A DNA stretch of 64,000 bases. Origin: Artemisia argyi. Taxonomy: Eukaryota > Streptophyta > Magnoliopsida > Asterales > Asteraceae. Below, piece after piece: positions 55,177-64,000 of the stretch. The position numbers and the translations under genes are program-made. A model generated the notes under the pieces. That model saw only the letters and a list, made by a program, of their open reading frames with translations, was not told the DNA's origin and ran no database searches. The stretch covers positions 110,800,542 to 110,864,541 of the forward strand of contig CM060704.1 in the NCBI GenBank assembly GCA_030686995.1, written 5' to 3'. Each line of letters begins with the position of its first letter. Within the stretch, counting starts at the first letter, position 1.

Positions 55177-58100
55177 ATGAACCAATCAGGAGTTATCCAA
55201 CTAGGCCCAATCGATGAGCAGACTCCATTAAGTCAGCAGCAGCAGAATATCACTGTTCCTGTTGCTTCTCCACGTGCTAACTCAGGTCCAAATTTACCTC
55301 AGTTGGATCTCCTTGAAGGTATTTGACTATTTTCTGATATACTTCTTACTGGCAAATGATCCCTCTGTAAACAGCAGGGACTTATCTGCAATATAGTGCA
55401 AAAAAAGTTTCTGATTCAACACAAATGGTCCCTAATAACATGCTTGATGTGTATAAATGGTCCCTGAGTTAGTCTTTACAGCAGATAAATCCCTGCTGTT
55501 TACAGCAGGGATCATTTACCCCCTTATATTATACACCATTTCATATTCAAAAGATTGTACCCGTATTCATTTTTTTATAAAAGACCCGATTTCCGTGGAT
55601 ATTTGATTGGTTCTTGTTTGTGCTGAGACTTTGAGTAGCTTTATGTGTTTATGTTATGTAGGGAAATATGTCATTGCCAATCAATACTTCCTACTAAAAA
55701 TAGAAGGTTTTTACTTTTGACCCATTTACATAATAGATACGGCTAAAAGTATTTTTATATAGCTAAAATGCAAATGAGTCAAACATAATGTAATTTGAAT
55801 TTATAAACCTCGTCATCATTTTATTAAAAGACATTTAATGTTATCTTTAATTTTTGAGCTGTTCATAGAAATTAGAAAACATTAGAAATTTTAGGCAAAA
55901 AGTGTTTTTACCAATCGAATCCATTCTTTGTTATAACCCACACAAAAATTTGCTTGATTTGACCCAAATTAACCCATTTGACCTATTATACAAAACTCCA
56001 GAGTTACTTATTACTTTGGGCCCTGGTTATTTAGTTTTACTTCTTGAATTCGGCATGGCTATGATTTCAGATTTGCCACTGGCCGACAGACCATTCCATT
56101 TGAGAGAATTAGGAGATTTTGCACTTAAGGGTGCTTGGGAATTTCATGCTAAACGTGTTCATCTACTTAGTGCTTTTTAAAACAAGTTGTGTTTATATTT
56201 TATTATTTTATAAACAGTCTCAATCTCATTATGCTTATATAAATCAGCTTATACACTAATAAGCAACTTAAACACCCTCAAAACTACTACTAGTAATATG
56301 TTGTATCAAAACCCAATAAGCAGCTTCACTAAGCAATCCGAAATTTATACTACATTCTGTTATATCATTTCACCTAGAAGTTCCACATGGAGGTGTGCTA
56401 TTGTGTCCTGGAGATAATAGATAAAACTATTTCTCAGTTTATCAAACCAGATTGAAGGATTATAGACTTGCTATATGCATCAGAACTGACGCTAATCTTA
56501 CTAAAAGGAATGTTGATATTATTAGAGTACTAACTATTTGCATTGAACCTACTTTGAAGGCTCTAGAGAAGATTACCTCAAAATTGGTGTTCCTCTATAC
56601 GAAGCATCGATAAAATGTGACTGGAAAGCTGCTAAAGCCATTTTGGATAAGTACCCAGAAATGAAGTTGCTCAGATATAGTATCACAGAAAATGCGGAAA
56701 CAGCACTTCACGTTGCGGCATCTGCAAAAGGTCCCAAACATGTGGAAAACTTTGTGAAAAATCTGGTGGAATTAATGGAAAAGGAAGACTTGGCACTTGA
56801 AAATAAAAATTGCAACACTGCCCTGTATTTAGCAGCTGCAGCTGGAAACATTAAAACGGTTAAGATTATGATGGAAAAGAACAGGACCTTACTTGCAATC
56901 CCTGGTGGTGGCTCCATGGACAAAAAGCGACAGATGATGCCATTGTATACAGCTGCCTTATTTGGAAATCATGAGGTGGTGAAGTATATGTATGAAGAAT
57001 CCAAGGATCTGATTGATGATGGTTGGACAGATGCGAACCGCGGTTGGCTTCTTGAGAAATGTGTCGAAAATGATATGTTCGGTAAGAATTTTATTACTAC
57101 ACTTGTGTTTCTACTCCTTGTTTTGATTATAGTTATGCAGGCCCTGGTTCGCTTGAGTTATGGGAGCACACAGATACCTTGGGCAACTACTTTCAGTAGT
57201 ATTTATCTTGATAATTTGAGTGTAATCTAGTTATCATACACTATAATCTCAATTTTTTCTTCAGTATCTCTAAATCTAGATATTTCAAAAGATAAAACAA
57301 AATGAAACGATTACCATATATCCAGTATGGAAATCCTTTAAGGTCTTCATTAGCTTGTGTTTGGTACTTTTTAACTCATTTTCTATACAGTAAATCCTCA
57401 CCTCTCACTGATATATTTATGTAAATTATCTCTATGCTTGCTAGTTCTTGTTCTCATTACTGGTTTTTGTTGATTCTATTGTTACATTTTCCTTCACAAA
57501 GTGATTTTCATGTATTTATAGATATCGCACTCAAGATAGTGGATAAGTACAAAAAGCTTGCTAGCAATGGAGGTTTACTTGGAGTTTTGGCTCGCAAGCC
57601 TGAAGCATTTTCTGTCAAACAACATAATATATGGAGGTTCATCATTTGGGGTAACTATCTGTAATTTATGTCTTATGTTACTTTTGATTTTCAGATTCAA
57701 ACCTGCCTAGTATAGTTAAATTCAAATGGCTAAGGAATGCTACAAAGTTACTTTATTTATTTATTTATTTATTGTTTTATTTTTTTTATTATTATATTTA
57801 TTATTATAATTTTTTTATTATTATTTTTATTTTTTTATTTTTTTTTATTTTTTTTACCAAATGAATGCAGCTAAGTGAATTTATTATCAATAAATGCAAT
57901 CATATTCAACTTGATACTAATTTATGCAAATAAGTGAAACTTGGTCTTACAAATATGCAATGCAACCAAGTTTCTCCTTGTTTACCTTAAAATGCACCCA
58001 AGGTTTTACTTTCTTGTACAGATTGCTATCTAGTTAAAACATGATTATTGCATTATGTAGCAACAGATCCACCTACTTGTTTCAAACTTTCAATTAATAA

Positions 58101-59322
58101 AAACCCGTAATGTTCCTGGTTACATTTTTCACTGATCATGAACAAGCTTCATCTATTAATGAACGAGCAAAAAAAATTGCTTTACGTGTCTGTGTTTGGT
58201 TAAACTTTGAACACGGACACGCCCATTTGTGTTTGCTTACAGTCCTGGTCGTAATATGCACCATTACTTATTTACTTGTTATACCAGCTGATCTACAAAA
58301 ATCCAACTCCATCAATTATTATTTTTATTTATAATAAATATTTGGTATCTACAATTTGGCTTCTTTTGTTGTTGATGTCAGTTTTTTCATTAATTGGCAT
58401 TACGGTGGGGGCTTATGAGAAGGAATGTAAAGCATTGCAATTACTAAAGATCATATGGGGAGAGATTGCAAAAAATAATAAGAATGAAATTGATCGTATA
58501 ATCAGAGGGCCAGCTGATCTGATTAAGCCAGACAACACGTCAGCTTCTAAAAGGGTCATTCAAGCTATGCAACTAGAAAACCTCATTTCTGAACATGTTT
58601 CCAAAATGAAAGATGAAACACATAACATAACGGGAGGGCATCTAGATTCGACTAACCAAGACCCAAAGCAGAACAAGGTAGATCAAGCTCTGAAACTACA
58701 ACAACTCATTTCTAAACAACTTGTAAACATGCACGCTGAAACCCAGAAAATAATTAAAGAAGAAGCCAAGCAAATATCTGCAAAGGTGGATCAAGTTAGC
58801 GAACTAGAAAAGCTCATTTCTAAACATATTTTGGACATGCATACTGAAACCCACAACATAATCAGAGGGCCTTCAGCTGTTGGACAGGAAGATCAAGCTC
58901 AACACCTACAAAACCTCATTTCTACACATATTGCCAAATTGCTTGTTAAAACAAAGAGCATCATAGATAGGGCACCTGCTGTACCAGCTCCAACGTCAGC
59001 ATACTCTAATCGAGTACTGTTTGTTGCTACAGAAATGGGTAATACTAAATTTTTAGTTGAGCTAATCCGTCTATATCCTGATCTCATATGGAAGATAAAT
59101 GACAATGGTCTAAGTGTATTTCACATTGCTGTCAAACATCGTCATGAGGGTATCTATAACCTATTGTACGAGATAGGCGCAATGAAGGACATGATAACTC
59201 CTCTGAGAGATGAACATGAGAACAATATGTTGCATTTAGTTGGGAAGATTGCAAAGAAAAAGCGACTCGAGGATGTTTCAGGATTTGCTTTACAAATGCA
59301 ACGAGAACTATTGTGGTTCCAG
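55177..59322 (+). CDS. ankyrin repeat protein gene 3, last (PGG) exon missing from window
   Basis: Exons 55177-55318, 56560-57081, 57522-57650 and 58382-59322 join in phase to 578 residues. A 5' UTR exon ends at 55079 (GGAAAAG/GTACT). Exon 2 has ankyrin repeats (AETALHVAASAKGPK, NTALYLAAAAGNIKTVK, LYTAALFGNHEVVKYMY). Exon 3 is short, ending at the first donor (IIWG). Exon 4 is the longest of the three paralogs because it has five linker units, then the second ankyrin block (GLSVFHIAVKHRHEG). The fifth exon, which in genes 1 and 2 encodes the whole PGG membrane domain, does not occur in the remaining 4.7 kb. Intron 4 starts normally (CAG/GTACATATATTG) and runs into an LTR at 59366. The gene is either split by a retroelement with exon 5 beyond the window, or truncated to a soluble form. 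Confidence 0.82.
55351..55521. mobile_element. foldback MITE in gene 3 intron 1
   Basis: The left arm GGCAAATGATCCCTCTGTAA then 'acagcagggacttatctgc' and the right arm 'gcagataaatccctgctgtt' then 'tacagcagggatcatttacc' are inverted copies. About 170 bp. Confidence 0.75.
57744..57856. repeat. T-rich (TTTA/TTA)n low-complexity run in gene 3 intron 3
   Basis: 'atttatttatttatttatt' followed by mixed T/A runs. A similar run is found in gene 1 intron 4 (28950-29041). Confidence 0.8.
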
Positions 59323-59365
59323 GTACATATATTGTTAGTTTATGGACATTATTTTAGTAGTCGTA

Positions 59366-60252
59366 TGTTAGGATCGAACTCGAGATCACGGGATTGCACA
59401 CTTTACGTATGAGAATCGATGTTAAATAATTGATATATAAATAGTTATATTTAATTATTAAATCACAAATAAAGTAACTAATATATGAAGGACTTATTAG
59501 TATGAAAACCAAACCCATGGGGTGTTGGTTAATATCCGTCGAAACAAGAAAAGGAATGGAGGGGTCCGAGTGTCGTTTTGTGAAAGTTAAGAAGGTGATA
59601 GACTCTAACTTAGTGAACAAGTTTGAGGGCTATATAAACACCCAATGGCTTCACAAAGAATACGACACAATACAAAAACTAAACTATTCGTTCACGTTTT
59701 TTTTCCTCCCTTTAATGCAATGGCAGTATGCATACGTACATGCATGAATATATTATGTGTTGTACATGAATATGTTATACATGCATTAATATGATAACCT
59801 TACGTAGCATGTTATCATTCTATTCCTTTTCCATAGTATTAAATATGGATCGACATATTATAATAAAAGAGTTCGACTCGTTTAATTTTATTAAAAGTCA
59901 AACCTTGTTTATTTAGTGCTTTATTAGTGATTCAAGAACTAGCATTCACATCGAATCGCTAATAGTACGTGTGTACAAGAACGTGATTCAAACACACTAT
60001 TGTTTGATTCTTGGATTGAATTACAAAAGAGGTAAGGGGTAATTCTTATAATCCACATAAACCCTAATTAGGGTTCTTGATTTGAAGATTGCAATTGATT
60101 CTTGTTCGGGCTAGAATCACAAAGGTACGTTTACTATTTAATATTGATTAATTAATTACATGTTATATGATCTTGTTATAATTGCTTCCGCTATGCTCAC
60201 TTGATGTGTTTGGTTTATTTTATATGATTGTCATGATATAATAATTCCAACA
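59366..60252 (+). mobile_element. 5' LTR of a Copia-like element in gene 3 intron 4
   Basis: Starts TGTTAGGATCGAACTCGAGA and ends AATAATTCCAACA, 887 bp. A TATA box (GCTATATAAACACCC, about 59628-59642) sits in the U3/R position. A primer site follows at 60254. Confidence 0.75.
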
Positions 60253-60253
60253 G

Positions 60254-60266
60254 TGGTATTAGAGCC
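60254..60266 (+). other. primer-binding site of the gene 3 LTR element
   Basis: TGGTATTAGAGCC, one base from the usual tRNA-Met site TGGTATCAGAGCC, one base after the LTR end. Confidence 0.75.
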
Positions 60267-62673
60267 GTTATAATGTGTAATTAATTATCAAAACGCATAA
60301 AAATTGAATCTTGATTCGTTTAATTACATGTTTTTAGGGTTTTTTGATTCCTAACCCTAATTTTTTAATTGGATCGATTGACCTTTTAGGGTTTTAGGGT
60401 TTTGGTTTTGATTTTTTAATATGATTAGAAACCCTAGGATGTCATGTAATTTGTTATGCGTTTTAGTAAACGATCTTGGTGCAATTTGTTAATTGTTAAG
60501 CTAAATTCATGAAAAAGTGCATATTTGCATGGATTTTATATTGTGTGATAATTTAAATGGTTTAAATTGTTTATATTAATTAATGGTTAAGTTATATCGA
60601 AACATGTAAATTTATTAATAGATGTCGAATTGGGGAAGACTCCAATATTAAGTAGTCAATTATGTGCTATGTGGTATTTATTTAATTTTGGCTTACGCAA
60701 TCGATTTATCGATGTATGTGGCTCTTTTTCCTAGAAGAAGAAAGCCTTAATTGAATTAATATGTTATACACATAGATTTGATTATTAATAGGACTATTGA
60801 ATAAGATTTGCATGTGGCTACATGTTTTATACATATTTAATTGTTATGATTATGTATATTTGATTATTTAGTTGTTTTATTTTTTATTGTACATTACTTG
60901 TTTTTGTTTATTAATTGTGTTAGACATGTTTATAAACGAAAAGGGTAATTTTTGAATAGAAAAATAATACGGACTAAATAATGGCGAAATTGTTTTGGTT
61001 TTTAAGAATAAATCTCAAAAGAATTGTTTGATTGATGTTTTTGTATGTAATGGTTAAATAGGCTCGACCGAAGTTTACACACTATAAGATGGGTATAAGG
61101 ATGGTTTCGCATTAAATTGTGGCCTTAGAGAGACAACATTCTGTCTTAACGCTCGTTTGTATGTAAATTAGACTTACCGAACAACCATTACATGTACACT
61201 GTTATCTTAAGGGTGAATTAACCACAATTTCACAATGATTATCCGAAACACTAAGCTTTCGAGCTTATGCAAAAGTACGATATAGTGGACGATAATTGTT
61301 GGTAATTCTTTAATTGGTGAACCCGATACCTCAATCAAAATTTTGTTATTTTATTCTTAGCAAATTGGTAATAAAAATGTTTTGTAAAACCAATGTTATG
61401 AAGTTGTATGCATGCTTCTTCATACATTATTTTGATCACATCAAAATATTAATACCCTTATAAAATTAAGTTGAATGCCATCTAATTAAGAACACTTGAA
61501 GTTGTAATTTACGTCATGTGAGAACTTGGCGAGATTGCAATGGAGAGGTAAATTTCATAAATTCATTGCTAGCAGATCAACTGATGTGATGGATTTGTGA
61601 GTTTGCAGTTTTTAAGTTAGACGACTTAAATTGAGTAGGAAGTGAGATCTTGGACTCAAGGCATTAAGATGGGGATCAAACATACTTACAATACAAAAGT
61701 TTTGTGATTGTAAATCCTATAAATCTAGGAATTGCAATATGATATTGGCAATTATTGTACAACAATTACCTTGTTGAATACTATCATTACTAGCAGATCA
61801 ACTGATGTAATGGTACTATGTCAATTAGGATCCTAGCTTTAAGAAAATACTATGGTTTATATGAATATTTACCAATGGGTATTTTATTTTCTTAAAGATC
61901 TAATTATCGAAAATACTGAAATTGAATTTTGTAATTCGTTTTAATGTATTAATGCAACGTTCAAACCGTAAACGTATTTTGGGCTTTGGTAAATTGATCT
62001 AGTTCTGTTTTCAAACAAATGTTTGATTAAGAAATATTTACTTAAAAGACAAAAGAAGTCTCCTTTCTATGAAGGAAGAGTGAGACACAATCCTATTCCT
62101 TTTCATGAATGAGAAAGGATAATAGGAATATTAGATGTGTCTAAATTCTAATATAACTCATAGCAAATTTTTAATGGTTAAGAAAATTGCATACATTTTT
62201 CATAGGGATTTTATCATCCTCATTCGGTGATCAAATTGTTAGTAACAAATATGATATTTGGTTAACAGAAAATTATGTATGACATTTTATGAGTTATTAT
62301 AATTAGAAGCTAGACTAATTACTGCAAAATGTTTAAAGATAAACTAGTTGTTTTGACTATTTTAAAGGTGCTACATACATTGTAGGATGCTAGACCTGTT
62401 AAGGAAGAAATTGCATGCCCAATTTTCAAGTTAAAAGCATTTGGTGGATAGTCCATCATTTACGTAGTAGAATACACTTTTAGTACATAAGTAATTGTTA
62501 CGTATGGACATTCAAAAGTGTAGGAAAGTTAAAAGCACACTATTTGCTTTCACCGGATAGGAAACATTTACAATGTTATCAAATTCAGTGGGAGTATTGT
62601 GTACTTATCACTGAATAAGGAATTATTGTAATGATCTTTAATTCAGTGGGAGTTACAAGCTTTGATATCTTGT

Positions 62674-63077
62674 GTTCTCAAGTTTTTTTTGGACAGAAAG
62701 GAAAGGAAACAGGAAGGAAATGATAGGAAAATTCTAGTGATTTTCCTATAAGAATTTTCCGCCCAAATATGGGCGGATTTAGACGGAAAGTATTTTACAC
62801 TCGCACTATTTAGTATATAATGACCAATATAACTTTCAATATTTACTCATATTCGACTCTTATGATAAAATGAACATATCTAAAAGTGCATAAATGTAAT
62901 TATGTCTCTTTTTCTTTCTTTTCTTCCCAACTCGAGAACACAACATTATTTCATTTCCTTTCCTTTCATTTCAACTCAAGAACACGAAATATAAAATCAA
63001 CTTTCTTTCCTTTCCTTTTCATTTCTTTTCTCTTCTTTTCACATCATTTCTATTCCCACCTAGAAAAACTCGAGAAC
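62674..63077. mobile_element. MITE nested in the LARD-like element
   Basis: The left end GTTCTCAAGTTTTTTTTGG and right end CTAGAAAAACTCGAGAAC are inverted. The interior has purine-rich 'gaaaggaaaggaaac' on the left and 'ctttcctttccttttc' on the right, so the whole could fold. 'aactcgagaacac' recurs inside near 62930 and 62974. 404 bp. Confidence 0.6.
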
Positions 63078-63714
63078 GCAGCGTTAAGGATAGTCTTGTA
63101 CGTTTCCTTACTAGACATTGTTGTTTTACATATACTTGTTATGCTAAAATCTATGACACAATCATATTGAACACATAAACAAATGCATGGCATGTTGTTT
63201 ATCAACTATATGAGGTTGTTCCATGCACAAGTGGGAGAAATGTTATCTTTAATGTGTGCAAGAAACAACTCATAAAGATATGATTTAATGGATTCTCTTG
63301 ACTACAAGGTAAGAGAATAATGTTCTAATATTAATTCAAGAAACACTTGGTGTTACAATTTATGTTATGTGAGAGCTTAACTAGATTGCAACAACAAGGT
63401 GAATTTCATATTTTCATTACTAGCAGATCAACTGATGTAATTGAACTATGAGAATTTGCAGTTTCTAAATTAGATACCTATTAGAACATGTGTCAATATG
63501 ATATCCAGACTACTTTAATTTGTATATTTATGAATTCATGAAATGACATAAATTAATAAAGTAATCTAATGCTGCTTCAATCTGAATATTTATGTGTTCT
63601 TGGAATGACATAAATAAATGAATAAATAATGTTGTTTACATTATTGTGAAGTAATATATTAACTTGAAATTACTATTGAAACCAAGAGATGGTGTTCATA
63701 ATTACTTTAGTTAA

Positions 63715-63945
63715 ACATGTTTATGTTTCATTGTAAAGATATAAACATAAAGTCTTTTAATTGTTACAAGACTTATAATAAAGTAAGACGTTATCTTGTT
63801 ATGTTTTTTAATTAAGACATATACATGAAGTTATTAAATTATTAAATGACTTATAACGTATAGTGGGATTATAACAGTTTATGTTTTCTTGTTAAGACAT
63901 GGACATGAAGTAACTTTGTAAAAAGTACTTGTGTTATAAGGCATG
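63715..63945. repeat. degenerate tandem repeats in the LARD interior
   Basis: Three imperfect units of 70-90 bp built around 'gtttatgtttt(c)..ttgttaagacat', 'acatgaagt' and 'gacttataa'. Confidence 0.55.
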
Positions 63946-64000
63946 TAATAGGCTTGAAAATTATTATACCATTAAAATGAATTAGTTGGTAAATAGACAA

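Larger units (their letters stand above)
60267..64000 (+). mobile_element. non-coding interior of the LTR element (LARD-like)
   Basis: 3.7 kb with no gag, protease or pol frame, so probably a large non-autonomous derivative. It contains internal repeats: about 61485-61620 and 63335-63475 share 'gaacacttg', 'gtgagagctt' type text and 'actagcagatcaactgatgt', and a third short copy lies at about 61785-61815. 'aattcagtgggagt' occurs twice near 62583 and 62641. The right end is outside the window. Confidence 0.6.

Overview
This is eukaryotic nuclear DNA from a flowering plant, most likely an Asteraceae (daisy family) eudicot. The window is AT-rich, has introns with GT/AG borders, and is crowded with plant transposons: SIRE-type and other Copia elements, a Ty3-like LTR, hAT, MULE and Tourist-type MITEs, and Helitron-like ends. 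The family assignment is an inference from the look of the genes and repeats; no search was run.

Layout. 1-2215: end of a Ty3-like LTR retrotransposon. 2216-4467: AT-rich sequence without a recognised gene. 4468-15354: two Copia elements on the minus strand. The older one (A, SIRE-like, 6824-15354) was hit in its 3' LTR by a second one (B, 4468-6823), and a later deletion removed most of B together with the end of A's LTR. 15355-23380: decayed repeats and gene debris. 23381-29845: ankyrin/PGG gene 1. 29846-43999: a graveyard holding a foldback element, a zf-GRF pseudogene, a retroelement C-terminal fragment inside a MITE, a hAT MITE whose empty site also lies in the window, a farnesyl diphosphate synthase pseudogene and a 1.7 kb inverted-repeat element. 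44032-52524: ankyrin/PGG gene 2. 52525-54957: MITEs and a piece of mitochondrial ccmB. 54958-59322: ankyrin/PGG gene 3, whose last exon is absent. 59366-64000: an LTR retroelement without open frames that begins in the last intron of gene 3.

The main finding is a tandem array of three paralogous ankyrin-repeat membrane proteins of the ACD6/ITN1 (PGG domain) type, all on the plus strand. Their exons match in number, phase and border position. In each, exon 2 carries ankyrin repeats, exon 4 carries a helical linker and a second ankyrin block, and exon 5 (genes 1 and 2 only) carries the four-helix PGG membrane domain. All three share a promoter motif of repeated TTGAC/TGACG cores, which are WRKY and TGA-bZIP type sites, and genes 1 and 2 have a TATA box at the same distance. 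The copies differ in the number of linker repeats, in the 3' part of exon 3 and in transposon insertions. Proteins of this family are known from other plants to act in salicylate-linked defence and stress signalling; for these copies that role is inferred.

The three exon models were built by eye from splice signals and cross-comparison of the copies. Every junction keeps phase, which supports them strongly, but no transcript evidence was available.
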